This document shows positions 44,361 to 56,157 of a stretch of 64,000 bases of DNA, piece after piece. The notes under the pieces were generated by a model that saw only the letters and a program-made list of their open reading frames with translations, was not told the origin of the DNA and searched no databases. Both the position numbers and the translations under genes were made by a program. How positions within the stretch are numbered: the first letter of the stretch is position 1; the number at the start of each line of letters is the position of its first letter. Source of the DNA: Nymphaea colorata (lineage: Eukaryota; Streptophyta; Magnoliopsida; Nymphaeales; Nymphaeaceae); the NCBI RefSeq assembly GCF_008831285.2, contig NC_045144.1, forward strand, positions 10,829,672-10,893,671, given 5' to 3'.

Positions 44361-44969
44361 CCCCCCTTAAACTTACAGTGCTATCACCAAAAGTTTATTT
44401 AAAAGAAAGGTGAATCTAGGAGAACATAGAGGCTTTGTGAAGAAATCAGCCAGCTGGAATTCTGAGGAGCTATATGGAAGCTTAATGGTTTTCTTCAAAA
44501 ATTATTCACAAACATAATGACAATCCATTTCGATATGCTTGGTTCGTTCATGGAATGTTTGATTTTTAGCAATATAGATAGAACTCTTGTTATCGCAACA
44601 CAAATCAGTGGGTTCTTCTATTCTTATTCCCACATCGAGGAGCATTTGACGAAGCCAGACAATTTCCATGGTTGTTTTTTGCTTCAGTAGAAGAAAGGGA
44701 GACCTTCTATTGTTTTTTGCACTTCCATGATATGAGTGATTCTTTTAAAAGAATGCAAAACCTAGTAGTTGAGTGTCTATCACTTGGACCTCCTCCCCAG
44801 TCAGCATCAGTGTAAGCAATTAAGTTTAAGGAGAAGGAAGAAGCCATAAATACTCCTTTTTTATTGTCCCTTTGATGTATCTAATGATACGAAAAACTGA
44901 TCCTATATGAACCGTTGATAGAGCATGTTGAAATTGACTTATACTAAGTTACATTAAGCATCCCACAAG

Positions 44970-45464
44970 CTACTGGTAGGGAGTAGGATTAGTAAGAGGA
45001 ATTCCATCATCGAGATTCATTTTACTTTCTATTGCTTCATGAGTTTCTGTGATCTTATCATCTGTTATACCTGACTTAGTAATAATCTCTGTAGTAAACT
45101 TAGTTTGTGACAAAAAATAGTCTCTAGTGGAGTATGCAACCTCAATACCCAAGAAATATATTAGAAAACCTAAAGCTTTCATTTCAAAAGTTTTTTGTAG
45201 TAATTTCTTATATTTTTTAATACATTCCTTATCACTACCAGTAATGATCATGTCATCAACATGCAGTAGGAGGATTATGATACTTGCAGTAGTATTCTTA
45301 ACAAATAAAGCAGCGTCAGTCAAACATGAATGAAATCCATAGTTAGAGATAACATAGTTAAAACGATCAAACCAAGCTTTAGGAGCCTGTTTGAGGCCAT
45401 ATAGAGCCTTCTTAAGTCCAACAACTTTTTCTTGTGGAAGTGACAAACTTGGTGGTACTTTCAT
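44970..45464 (-). pseudogene. copia reverse transcriptase fragment (layer 3)
   Basis: This is a 164-residue open stretch with LKKALYGLKQAPKAWFDRFN and the catalytic block LLLHVDDMIITGSD, where the usual YVDD is HVDD; it then continues FLIYFLGIEV. Further N-terminal pieces lie up to about 45600 with stops. The Tyr-to-His change in the active-site loop and the stops argue that the enzyme is dead. Confidence 0.9.
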
Positions 45465-45894
45465 ATAAACTTCTTACATAAGATCTCTATTTAAAAATGC
45501 ATTTTTAACACCCATTTGATAGATATTCTAGTTTTTAATAGATTCTAAATCAATAAGGGTCCTAACCGTAGTCATTCTAACTACAGGGGTAAATGTCTTA
45601 CATTTCTAGTGGATCTTCTAAGGTTTTCTTCACTCAAAGTTGGTTGGAGGTCAATAGTCTCATGATGTTCTTCTTCACCAACGTCTTATTGCTGGTTCCT
45701 TCTATGATATGTAATTATATCCTTCGCTACTCCACTTTTATCATTATCATTAATGTTGCTATCATCAATATCATACATTTCATCATCACATTGAGAGAGA
45801 TACTTGAATAGAAAAAAATAATCATTGTTGTATTGTAACTCTCTACAATTTTTGAATCCATTTTTTTCTTCACTAAACTTTACATTCCTTGAAA

Positions 45895-46103
45895 CTATAA
45901 TTTGTCTTTGACTGTGTCATAACATTTGTAGCCATTTTGTGTCTTAGAATAACTAATGAATATACATTCAATAACCTTTGAACTTAGTTTATCAACCTTG
46001 TCATTAAGAACAAAACATTTGCATCCAAAAAATACAAAGCCTGTTGAGATTGGGTTCATACTTGAACAATTTTTCAAAAGGAGTTGTATTAGATAAAACT
46101 TTT
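45895..46103 (-). pseudogene. copia integrase C-terminal part (layer 3)
   Basis: Reads FGCKCFVLNDKVDKLSSK then FISYSKTQNGYKCYD, the conserved block after the integrase core. Its upstream half (MPSKVLSNTTPFEKLFKYEP) is cut by the younger copia at 46108; the missing residues continue at 51707. Confidence 0.88.
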
Positions 46104-46108
46104 GAAGG

Positions 46109-46360
46109 TGTTGTCATGTGTTATTATTTGTATCCTGTCTTTATCTGGGCCTGGACCCCATCCATGCTATAGTTCTGTTGGGCTTTATTTAAACCATTGT
46201 AACCCTAATTCAAAAGTGTGAATGAAAATCAAGGAGAGAGGTAGGCTAGCAGCTAGTGGGCGCCAGAGTCATCCCCATCGTGGCTTTTTCCTTGAGTCGA
46301 GGGTTTTCCACATTACGTCCATCTCCATTTACTGTTTTATCAGATTTTACTATTACTACA
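46109..46360 (+). repeat. 5' LTR of the layer-4 copia
   Basis: It starts TGTTGTCATGTG and ends TATTACTACA beside the primer-binding site. It shares GGGCTTTATTTAAACCATTG and other long blocks with the right LTR. Confidence 0.92.
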
Positions 46361-46373
46361 TGGTATCAGAGCC

Positions 46374-47200
46374 AAGTTGGTTTTGATTTTTCTGTTCTGC
46401 TTGAGTTAGATGAGGGTTTGTGCTGTTGTTGTTACCGAACCATTATCGCCTGACCCTGCCGATTCTGCCATGAAGCTCTGGTGTCGCCCAACTCGGTCGA
46501 CTCTGCTGATTTTGCCGTGAAGCTCTGGCATCGCCCAAGTCTGCGGACTCTGCCTGACTCTGCTAACTTTGCCTTGAAGTTTCAGCATCGCCTCTCTCTC
46601 CGTCCACTGCTCTTCAGTGTGGGGTAAGCTCCTCTGCCATTTCTTGCTCCTACTATCTGAGCAGCTACAGCTACTGTTGACGCTTGAGCTGCATCGCCTG
46701 ATTCTTCATCGGAGACCCCTGCATCACCAACGTTGTCGCCTAACACGCATGAAGCTTTGCCACCGACTGGAGTTGTTGTCTGTTGCTACACTCTGCATCT
46801 CTGCCATTTCCCAAGCAGTCGGTCGACGTTTGATTCACACTCGTTGTCCAGTGGTCATTGTCTGCTCATTGCCTCATCCTACTGCGATTGCCATGGAAGA
46901 GTTCTTTCTCTCGATGCCCTTTGTCTATCTTCTGTTGGGATCGCTCTACTGCATTGCCCGGTAAAGTTTGCAGCATCTTCTGACCTACCGTGCCTTCACC
47001 TAGGTTTGCCCAATGCATGTGGAGGGCTATCTCTTTCTTCTGCCGACTGCATCTTTCGACGAGGTTGCCTGCACATCTCTTTGCTTGTTTCCTGCATTTT
47101 TTTTGCGCTTTGCCTAGTGTGCACTGTATCTATTGCATCTGTATTTCCTTGTTGTGCACCTGCACAACTGTTATTGTTGCTACATTGTTGAGCCTCTGTG
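46374..47200 (+). other. untranslated leader of the layer-4 copia
   Basis: This is about 830 bases between the primer-binding site and the gag start. It is C/T-rich with repeated GCATCGCC/TGCCGA words (CTGCCGATTCTGCC, CTGCTGATTTTGCC). Several open frames cross it, but none resembles copia protein. Confidence 0.7.
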
Positions 47201-48163
47201 ATGGCGGGATCATCCTCCATTGTTGTTAGTACAAACCAGGTTGAAGTTGGGGCCTCTAGAATCGAAAATATCCCTGTACAAGTCACCACTATTCGTCTTA
47301 CCAAGGATAATTATCTTCAATGGTCCGTTGCTATCACTATGGGTATTGCTGGTCGGGGGCAGATTGCTTATGTCAATGGGAAGAAGATTGAATTTCCTGA
47401 GAATAGTCCAACATGAGATACATGGTTTCTTGAGGACAACCAAGTCAAAACTAGGATTATCAACTCTGTATCTTCCGATATTCAACCCTTCATTCTTTGT
47501 AAGAGGACTGTGAGAGATATGTTAGTTATTTTAGATCAGATGTATGTCCAGAAGAAGAAGGATGTTCGAGTGTATGAACTGATGAATGATGTCTTTGCCT
47601 TTCGGCAAGGAGAACTTTCTGTGGCAGACTTTTATGCGGCATGGAATCAAAATGAGAGGAACTTGACTATTACTCTGATGATACTTGGAATTTTCCCCAA
47701 GACCAACTGCATCATCTGGCCAAGGAATGGAAGAGCAGAGCGTTTTTGTTCTTGGCAGGACTAAATGATGACTTTGAAGGGATAAGGAGTCAAATTCTTA
47801 ATTCTGAAGAAACGCTTAGCATTGAACATGTCTACTAATGCATCGAAGCTAAAGAACAAAGACATCTTGTTATAACAAGAAAAAGGGGGTCTCATACCTC
47901 ATATACTGAAAGGTCTGATCTTGTTACCTGTGTTCCTATGGGGACTACTCGATCATCTCAGAAATGTACTGACTGCAAGAAAATTGGTCACACCATGGAA
48001 TTTTGTTGGGATTTTCATCCTGAAAAAGGGAATAGTCATGGGAGGTCTTCTATTGGGAAGAAGCCTATTTCTGATGTTACTAACCCTAATGGAGGGAAAA
48101 CATCTATCTCTATTGAACAAATTCGTGAACTTCGTGCATATCTAAGCCAGATTGAGACCAATT
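47201..48163 (+). pseudogene. copia gag with zinc knuckle (layer 4)
   Basis: The start ATG at 47201 gives MAGSSSIVVSTNQVEVG and TTIRLTKDNYLQWSVAITMG, the usual copia gag opening. A stop follows at 47414-47416. The reading continues TWFLEDNQVKTRIINSVSSD, then in another frame from 47510 with DVRVYELMNDVFAFRQGELS. The zinc knuckle CTDCKKIGHTMEFC is at about 47967-48008. At least two frame breaks are present. Confidence 0.88.
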
Positions 48164-48239
48164 AGACTGATGCATCAAATGATGTGAGAGTTAATCGTGC
48201 CCTTGCTATTTCTGGAGAAAAAGGTAATTCTTATATAAG

Positions 48240-48595
48240 AGAGTGGATTGTTGACAGTGGTGCTCCACCACATGACTGGCAATTCTAAGTTTTTTCATGA
48301 GCATAAACTTTTGTCAGGGAAGGAACATGTTTCTCTTGCGGACGGTTCCTCTATCTCTATGGCTGGGAAAGGGAGTCTCTCACTTTTAAACAATTTCTTA
48401 GTTCACAATGCTCTACATGTTCTTCACATTCCCTTGAACCTCTTGTTAGTTAGCAAGTTTACGAAAGAATTGAATTGTGAGCTTATTTTTTCTGCTAATC
48501 ATTGTGTTCTACAGGACTTGGTGACAGGGAAGATGATTGAGATTGGTTTGGTTTCTGAGGGGCTATACCCATGCATGTCGCTACAGCTCTCATGA
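48240..48595 (+). pseudogene. copia protease and following region (layer 4)
   Basis: WIVDSGA starts at 48244, and a frame shift follows at once. The next frame gives HHMTGNSKFFHEHKLLSGKE, VSLADGSSISMAGKGSLS and LHVLHIPLNLLLVSKFTKEL. This is the protease flap region and the pre-integrase linker. Confidence 0.85.
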
Positions 48596-48639
48596 CGGGG
48601 GTCAAGAAAACAAAGAAGAATAGAGAGGACCCCCTCCAA

Positions 48640-49640
48640 TTGATTTTGTTGGCATGAGCACCTTGGATACCTTCCTTTTGGAATCCTTAGACAACTGTTT
48701 CCTAATACATGTTCTAGTTTAGATATGAGTATGATGTTGTGTGATATATGTCATTTGACTAAACATGTTAGGGCTTCATACCCTGTTTCTATGAATCGTT
48801 CTAATGAAGTTTTTGCCTTGATCCGTTCTCCTTCTTGTCATGGTTTTCAGTATTTTATCACTTTTATAGATGATTGTTCTCGTAACACCTTTATATACTT
48901 GTTGAAAAACCGTAGTGAAGTACCTAATGTCATAGAGACTTTCATTGCTCTTGTGGAACCCAATTTATAACCTTTATTAAGACCTTTCGGTCTAGCAATA
49001 CTTGTGAATATATGTGTCAATCTGTTGATGGCCACTTTCAAAAAAGGGGATTGTTCATGAGATGTCTTATAGTTATACTCCTCCTCAAAATGGAGTTGTT
49101 GAATGAAAGAATCGCAAGTTATTGAATGTGACTCGAGCTTTTTTTTTTCAGCGCCATGTTCCAAAGAAGTGTTGGGGGGATGCTGTGTTTACTAGTGCAT
49201 ATCTAATTAACTGTGTGCCTAGTCAGGTATTGAATGGGTAGACGCCTCATTCTATGTTACCCGGGAATTGTGAACCCTTCTTTCTTCCGCCTAGAGTTTT
49301 TGGTTGTGTCTCTTTCCTTCACAATCACATTCCTAACATTAAAAAGTTTGATCCAAGGTCGATTAAAGGCATACTTTTAAGTTATTCCCCCACTCAAAAA
49401 GGATATAAGTGTTGAGTTACCAAAGATGTCTCCTTCCTAGAACACACTTCCTATTTTGGTGAGAATTCTTTTCAGAAGGAGAGATCCATAATGAGAGAAG
49501 AGTATTCTCCTAATCAAGAGATTCAGTTTATAGACTTTCTGGAATACAAAAAGGAAGAGATTTAGGGTACTGACCCTCTAGAACACAATGAGGATGGTGG
49601 CTGTTCAACTAGGAATGAGGAGGAACACAACTGCTTGTTT
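48640..49640 (+). pseudogene. copia integrase (layer 4)
   Basis: Pieces in order are HLGYLPFGILRQLFPNTC, CDICHLTKHVRASYPVS (zinc-binding half), HGFQYFITFIDDCSRNTFIY (catalytic Asp region), and FGCVSF with GYKC later on. Stops at about 48968 and beyond break the core, and the DNGxEF segment is not readable. Confidence 0.8.
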
Positions 49641-49959
49641 GGGCAGGTTTACTCTAGGCAAAGATTGCCTATGGCAGAGCCCACTGGTGACAAAAATCCT
49701 ACTCCCAATCCTAATGCTACTCTTTCCCTAGATGACCCAAGTCATGCTCATCAGATGTCAGTTGAAGGTACTCAGGCAAGGGTTGAAAATGAAGAATTAC
49801 CCATTGCTCTTATAAAGGGTATCAAGTCATGCACTCAATACCCTATTGGTAATTTTATATCTTACTCTAAACTGAGTAAGAACTACAAATGTTTATATCA
49901 TCTCTTTCTACAATTGTGATTCCCAGGATTGTTACTAAGGCACAGAGTAATTCCAAGTG

Positions 49960-51058
49960 GGTTCATGTGATGCAAGAAGATATGGAAGCACTAAACAAAA
50001 ACAGAACATGGGTGGTGGTTAATATCTTTGAAGCGGCTCAGCTGTGAGGATCCAAGTGGGTTTACACCATTAAGTATAAACCAAATGAGAGTGTAGACAG
50101 ATATAAAGCTCGACTTGTTGCCAATGGGTTCAGTCAAAAATATGGAATTGACTATTTGGAAACGTTTGCTCCCATTGCAAAGATGAAGATTATCAGAGTT
50201 ATTATCTCTTTAGCAGTGATAAAGGATTGGAAGATGTATCAACTTAATGTCAAAAACACATTTCTCAATGGAGACCTTAAAGAGGATGTATATATGTGTA
50301 TGCTTCTAGGATATGAGAAACCTGAAAAATGTTGTAAGCTAAGAAAAACTTTGTATGGGCTTAAGCAATCCCCTTGGGAATGGTTTGAATGTCTTAGACT
50401 TGTAATAAGATACTATGGATATCATCAAGGGAATAGAGATCATACACTCTTTGTGAAGAGTAAGGAGCTTAAAGTCACTCTTCTATTGGTATATGTTGAT
50501 GATATGATTGTCACACGTGACGATAAAGATGAAATAACAAAGTTAAGGGAACTGTTGGCCATTGAGTTCGATCTCAAAGATCTTGGTAAGTTAAAATATT
50601 TCCTTGGCATTGAAATTGCTAAGTCGGGTACTAGTCTTGTGTTAAATCAATGAAAGTACACTCTAGATTTATTAAAAAAGACTGGAAAATTGGGGTGTAG
50701 ACCTCCTTCTACTCCTTTAGATGCTAGACACAAGTTGAGCCTTAAAGGTGTGGAGCTTCTCTATGAAGAGGCCAAGGAAAGATATCTATGCCTTGTTGGG
50801 AAGTTGATCTATTTTACTCTGACTAGACCCGATATTACCTTCACTATAAATGTGATGAGTCAGTTCATGCATCCTCCTATGGATGCTCACATGAAGGTGG
50901 TCGACATGATCTTGTGCTACTTAAAGAGGATTCTTGGCAAGGGTCTCTTGTATATTAAGCAAGATAATCTCGACTTGAACGTTATTCAAATGCTGACTGG
51001 GCAGGCTATGTTGATACTAGGAGGTCTACCTCATGCTACTTGGGAGGAAATCTTGTAG
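49960..51058 (+). pseudogene. copia reverse transcriptase (layer 4)
   Basis: The reading runs from SKWVYTIKYKPN and YKARLVANGFSQKYGIDYLE into the open stretch 50156-50653: METFAPIAKMKIIRVIISLA, LNVKNTFLNGDLKEDVYM, LRKTLYGLKQSPWEWFECLR, and the catalytic LVYVDDMIVTRDD, then FLGIEIAKSG. After a stop at 50651-50653 it continues with LTRPDITFTINVMSQFMHPP. YVDD is intact, but the frame is not. Confidence 0.92.
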
Positions 51059-51435
51059 TGTGGAAGAGTAAGAGACAAGACATTTGCTCTCGCTCCAGTG
51101 CTGAGGCTGAATATAGAGCTGTGGCCATGGGAGTTTCTGAGTTGTTGTGACTGAAAGTATTATTGGCCAACATTGAAATAAAAATCAAGGAACCAATGAA
51201 GATGTACTGCGATAACAAGTCTGCAATTAACTTTGCCAACAATCTGGTTCTACACAACATAACAAAGCATGTCTAGATTGACCATCATTTCATTCGAGAG
51301 AGAATTGATGCCAAAGAACTTGTTATATCTTACATGAGGTCCAAAGACCAGATAGCTGATGTTCTGACCAAAGCCTTGTCATCAACTTCATTTGAGAGAA
51401 ATGTATCCAAGTTGAGCATGTTTGATTTGTACGTC
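51059..51435 (+). pseudogene. copia RNase H (layer 4)
   Basis: VVWKSKRQDICSRSSAEAEY, KMYCDNKSAINFANN and DHHFIRERIDAKELVISYMR are followed by DQIADVLTKALSS, the standard C-terminal end of the copia polyprotein. A stop at about 51148 and a further one at about 51274 break the frame. Confidence 0.9.
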
Positions 51436-51450
51436 CAACTTGAGGGGGAG

Positions 51451-51701
51451 TGTTGATGTGTGTTGTAATTTGTATCCTGTCTGGATCTGGTCTAGACCTG
51501 ATCCATACTGTAGTTCTATTGGGCTTTATTTAAACCATTGTAACCCTAATTCAAAAGTGTGAATGAAAATTAAGGAGAGAGACATACTGGCAGCTAGTGG
51601 GTGCCAGAGTCATCTTTATCGTGGTTTTTTTCTCGAGTCAAGGGTTTTCCACATTACATCCATCTCCATTTACTGTTTTATCAGATTTTACTATTACAAT
51701 A
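51451..51701 (+). repeat. 3' LTR of the layer-4 copia
   Basis: It starts TGTTGATGTGTG after the polypurine tract. The last bases are ATTACAATA where the left LTR has ATTACTACA; GAAGG then follows, which matches the 5-base target duplication. Confidence 0.9.
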
Positions 51702-51706
51702 GAAGG

Positions 51707-52260
51707 CATTCTATTTATGAGATATAGAAGCAAGATTTGTTTCAGCCCAAAAGTTTTTAGGTATTTTTTGCAATAATAAGAGTTCTTATTGTTTCAGTTA
51801 TGTGTCTATGTTTTCTTTCAGAAAGTCCATTTTATTGAGGTGTTCTTGGACATGATTTTTGATGAACTGTTTAATAGTTTTTCAAATATCTTTCGAATTC
51901 ATTTGAAATATATTCACCTCTAGAATTGGTCCTTAGAATTTTTAATTTAGCATTAAACTGTGTTTGTACTAAGTTGTGAAAATTTTTGAACATATCAAAA
52001 ACTTCATATTTGTATCTTAGGAAATATATCCAACAATATCTAGTAAAATCATAAAAAAATATCACATAATACGATACCTCTCCTTTTGACATGATAGGGG
52101 AGGGTCCCCATACATCGGAATGAACAAGCTCAAAGGGCGTAGATGAAAAGAAGTTTCTTTGTCCAAAATATAAAGATTTCATTTTTTTCATGTATGCAAT
52201 CATTACATTTGAAATTTTCTATTCAAATATCTTTGGTAGGAGTCATCATAGATAATTTTC
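51707..52260 (-). pseudogene. copia integrase core (layer 3)
   Basis: Reading gives TPFELVHSDVWGPSPIMSKG, YYVIFFYDFTRYCWIYFLRY and LKILRTNSRGEYISNEFERY. The usual catalytic D-x-G-GEY has changed to N-S-R-GEY, so the second catalytic Asp is lost. The frame continues across the younger copia into 46103-45895. Confidence 0.88.
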
Positions 52261-52792
52261 TAATGTTTGGATGACCTAATCTTTGATGCCAAATATTGAT
52301 GTCCATATTTTTGACATAGTGACAAAATTTTTCTTTAGGGATACATAAATTGTTCATGTAGTAAATGTCTCATTTTCTAAAACCTTCCCCAATCAATCTC
52401 CCAGTTTGGTGATCCTGCCCCAAACATTTATTTGACGAAAAAACTATATCAAAACCAAGATCTGAAATTTAAGATATAGAAAGTAAGTTAAGATTAAGTC
52501 TAGGGACATAACTGACTTTTTGAACAAAGAATTTTTTGTTTTACAAATTATTTTTCAAAATTCTCAATTCCTTTAACACTCAAAGATGTTCCATCAACGG
52601 TAAAAATATTTTATTCTTTTCTTGCTTATTTAAAATTGGTCAAGGAAGATATATTTGATGTCATATAAAAAGATGCAACAAAATCTAGAAGCCAAGGAAA
52701 CATACCGGGAGTGTTGGAGGTGGATGTCGTTGTCACTAGTGCTCTAAAATTTGACTCCTTGATTATGGGTTGAAGAGCCGTTGTGATTTGGT

Positions 52793-53857
52793 TCAATGTT
52801 GTAGAGATTGACGTAAGATCATATCTTTCATTTTAAACATTTGCATCATTCCTTTGATCAAATTGTCTAGTGTTGTACTGCCCACCTTGAGGATATGAAG
52901 TTCCTTGGTTGTGTTGCCCGCCTGGAGGATATAAAGCTCCTCCTTTGAAAAAATTTCATCCATAGTTTCATGATTGTTCTTCATTGTTGTTCAACTGTGG
53001 ACAACTAGGTCTTATGTGACCCGGTTCATGACAAAAGTGGCAAACAACCTTAGATTCTCCTCTATTTTGATTTGTAAAGTGAGGATGTCTAAAAGATCTA
53101 ATGTTGTTTCCGGGTCTAGAGGCGGCTAAAACTTTTTCTTCTTCTTGTTTGGAAATAAGGACACCATCCATTTCTTTGGATAATTTCATTCTAGTTTCTT
53201 CTCCACTTAATTTTATTAGAAGTTCATGAATGAGTGGAGGACTAAGGATAGTAGGGCTGACCTTATTTGTTCAAATTTGGGTCGTAGTCCTTGAAGAAAT
53301 TGAAAAAATCTAAATTCATCGACTTTATCTATTATAATCTCATGGCACTTACAATGCATTCCTAGTTTAGGACTAAGTTGATCTAACTCATTCCATATAC
53401 TAGAGATTTTCATAAAATAATTTCTAACATTTTCCCCTCCTTGTTTGATATTTTGGGTCTTTTGAATCAAAAGATACTTTCGAGCTATATCTTTTTGGGT
53501 AAACATTCCTTTGAGATATTCCCATACTTCACTTGCTTTTTCATAATACATAAGGTTTTGGGTAATTCTAGGATCAATACTTCCATAAATCCATTCTTTA
53601 ATCCTAGAGTTTTTGGCTTCCCAATCATCTAATTTCTTATAATATTCATTCATAGCATTTTATCTTTCCTCCCCGTCTAATTCTTTCACAATTCCATTTT
53701 CTACTTTGGTTAACTTGAGAGAAGGAGGGATGAACATACCTCTTATAAAACCCCATAAATATTTTCCTTTGATGTGTATCTCCAAACATTTTGCCAATAG
53801 TATGTAGTTCGTTCCATCAAGCTTGTATGGAGCATGATAGCTTCCTCCTTTGATCAA
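52793..53857 (-). pseudogene. copia gag (layer 3)
   Basis: It opens YKLDGTNYILLAKCLEIHIK, then WEAKNSRIKEWIYGSIDPRI, YEKASEVWEYLKGMFTQKD, FLQGLRPKFEQIRSALLS and zinc knuckle CHFCHEPGHIRPSC. This is a UBN2/DUF4219-like gag. Three frames are needed (53857-53660, 53653-53216, 53189-52968), so it is decayed. Confidence 0.88.
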
Positions 53858-54271
53858 AATTTTGGAATCCTCAATAAGAGCAAGATTTAAATAACAATCT
53901 TCAAAGAAGTCAAAATAAAAGTCCTTCTAGAAGTTTTACCAAACATTTGGTGAACAGTGACAGTAATAGTCTTCAAGAAGCAGCAATAAGAAGGCTTTTA
54001 TTTCTTCAACAAACAGAATTTGAAACCTGAATCTGGTGCAAGCATGTACTGGAAGTGCAGTGAAGACAACTGCCTATATTAGGCAAAACAACTGATTATG
54101 TTCACCAAAATGTGAGCAAGAAAAAAAAAACAGTTTGTAAACCTGAAGGATTGTATTTGACTCAATCTCAGCAATAACCATCTTCAGAAATCCTTCAACG
54201 AACCAACAGCTCAAATCAGTAAAGCAACTTCTAAAAATTCTTCAAGGAGCAGCCCAATGGCTCTGATACCA

Positions 54272-54645
54272 TGAATACGTGACTGTAACAGTCACTAATG
54301 AAGCATATAACAGAAATAGGCACTAAGGCCAAGTGAAAAAGTATAATCCTTGTTCAAATGAACATTGAATGGCTGTAAAACACAGCTTAAATCTGTACAA
54401 AGAATAGTATGCCTATTTATACAAGAGAGAGGGCTGAACTAGCCATTGGGACTAGTTCCAACCAGCCAATGGCTATAACATAAACAAAAAATAAAAACAA
54501 AAAAAGAAAATAAAAAATGTTAAAACCTAACTATGATAACATCTAACTAGGCATCCTAAATATGAATATTAACTTATATTCATATATATAATATACATAC
54601 ATAAACATAGGTAATATCTGTATACATATATCCTATTACTTAACA
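54272..54645 (-). repeat. 5' LTR of the layer-3 copia
   Basis: It runs from TGAATACGTGACTGTAACAG to TATTACTTAACA, 374 bases, directly after the primer-binding site at 54260-54271 and directly before target duplication TGGGT. Confidence 0.92.
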
Positions 54646-55104
54646 TGGGTACCATATGTGGCCCCATTGGGCGTAGACTTACTGAGTCTGGCCAGACCCA
54701 AAAAGCTAATGGCATGGGCCTGGGCATTACAGTCTCCTGTCTATGGCCCGGTAAAGTTTTTGCAATTTTTTTAGAAAAAATTGTTTTTAATTTTTTTAAT
54801 TTTTGAAATTAGAGCACAATATATATCTTTTTTGGTATGCATTTTTCATATATATGCTGGGCTGATATGAGCTGGCTGGACCCGGTCGGGCCCAGTTAAG
54901 GCCCAAACAACCCATTAAAACAATCATTATAGGCCAGACCTCAGGCAAATGATTCGGCCTGAGGCTTGATAATCCATCGGCCCAAACCGGCCAGATTACT
55001 ACTAGGCTGTGTCTCGGGCTGACCTGCTTAAATAAATGAGCTTTTATATGGGCATATTAAATAAGTTGGGCTGGCCCGGCCCAATGGGCTGCCCTACATT
55101 TAGA

Positions 55105-56157
55105 TTCATGAGAATCTGTTTAACAACTTTCTAGTGATCCCCTATTGGGGCATGCATATACTACAAAGGATATATTAGGTCTAGTGAGGCAGACATATTG
55201 TAAAGCACCTTTAATACTTCTGTACTGGGTGACCATTTCAAAATATTGAGTAAATAGTTCCTTTGACTCAAGTACATGTCATCACCATGGCATTTGATTT
55301 CCACCCCGAAAAAATAAGATAGCCATCCCATATCATTAACAGAAAAATGCTTTGTCAGTTGAGATATAATATTGCATATAGTAGAGGATGATGTTGTGGT
55401 GATGACTATGACATCGACATAAACCAAGATATATATTTTGTTGCCTTAGATACAAATAGGGAGGCATCAAACTGATATACTAGGAAACCTTGTTCAAGTA
55501 TGAATTGACTCAATTGTAGGTACCAAGCTTGTGATACTTGTTTCAATTCATAGAGAGCCTCGACAAGTTTTGCAAACATGATTTGGGTAATGTGGATTAG
55601 CATATCCTACTGGTTAGGCCATGTATATTTCTTCAGTAATAAAGCCATAGAAGAAAGCATTATTGAAGTTCGATTGACGAATATCCCAGTGATAATGTGT
55701 GGCTAAACATAGCAAAATTCTGATTGAGGTAGGCTTAATAACTGGACTAAAAGTTTCAGTAAAATCAATTCCAGCTTCTTACAAATATCCTTTCGTTATT
55801 AGTTGTGCCTTGTACCTATATATAAGACCATCTAGATTTCATTCAAGTTTGTATACCCATTTGGAACAGATGACATTAAAATGTGGTTCTTTGGGTATAA
55901 GAACCCAGGTCTTGTTATGTTGAAGAGCAACATATTCTTTATCCATGGCAGTGCTCCATTCTTTCACCTTGAAGGCCTCTTGGTAGGTTGATGGTTCATA
56001 AAGATATGGGGATGGCGTGGTTGACACAAAGGCTTTCAGTTTAGGGACCCTATCACTGACTTAGTGATCATTCTATGTGTGTGGGTTAAGGGTGGTGGGT
56101 ATGGTAAAGTCAATTAAAAAACTCTTAAAGAAAAAGTTATAGGTCAGATTTTAGATA
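55105..56157 (-). mobile_element. old copia (nest layer 1), reverse transcriptase part
   Basis: Minus-strand reading gives STYQEAFKVKEWSTAMDKEY and FNVICSKWVYKLE (56027-55839). Then come a decayed finger region (DFTETFSPVIKPTSIRILLC), ALYELKQVSQAWYLQLSQFI, a degraded active site (VYVDVIVITTT instead of YVDDIIIT) and NDMGWLSYFFGVEIK. It breaks off at 55105 and resumes as RNase H at 43893. Confidence 0.85.

Larger units (their letters stand above)
46104..51706 (+). mobile_element. copia element (nest layer 4; 46109-51701)
   Basis: The target duplication GAAGG is at 46104-46108 and 51702-51706. The left LTR (46109-46360, 252 bases) is followed by primer-binding site TGGTATCAGAGCC (46361-46373). 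The right LTR (51451-51701, 251 bases) is preceded by polypurine tract TGAGGGGGAG (51441-51450). The order is a long leader (46374-47200), gag, zinc knuckle, protease, integrase, reverse transcriptase and RNase H, full length at 5593 bases. It carries many stops and frame shifts. The LTRs show at least a dozen differences in their first 75 bases, so it is the innermost layer but not recent. Confidence 0.93.
43959..54650 (-). mobile_element. copia element (nest layer 3; 43964-54645), split by a younger copia
   Basis: The target duplication TGGGT is perfect (43959-43963 and 54646-54650). The left LTR is 43964-44360 and the right LTR 54272-54645, with primer-binding site GCTCTGATACCA at 54260-54271 and a polypurine tract at 44361-44370 (minus-strand TTAAGGGGGG). 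In reading order it has gag (53857 to 52793, zinc knuckle CHFCHEPGHIRPSC), degraded protease (about 52780-52400), integrase (52203 to 51707, continuing at 46103-45895), a connector, reverse transcriptase (45464-44970) and RNase H (44960-44400). Many stops are present. It is interrupted between 46108 and 51702 by a plus-strand copia. Confidence 0.93.
43886..55104. mobile_element. non-autonomous hAT-like element (nest layer 2; 43894-55096), split by later insertions
   Basis: The left terminus TAAGGCTAGGCACCAAGC (43894) and the right terminus GGGCTGCCCTA (ending 55096) match the ends of the complete hAT at 29975-34461. Flanking 8-mers CCTTTAGA (43886-43893) and CATTTAGA (55097-55104) differ at one position. 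Only about 520 bases belong to the element itself: 43894-43963 and about 54646-55096. They are rich in GGCC, GGCCCGG and CCGGTCGGGCC words, with an AT-rich centre. No transposase is present. Everything from 43964 to 54645 is a copia insertion. Confidence 0.8.

Noticed and set aside
46617-47191. Overlapping open frames of 115 and 152 residues, Cys/Leu/His-rich
   Set aside because: They lie in the untranslated leader of the layer-4 copia between primer-binding site and gag and show no conserved motif.
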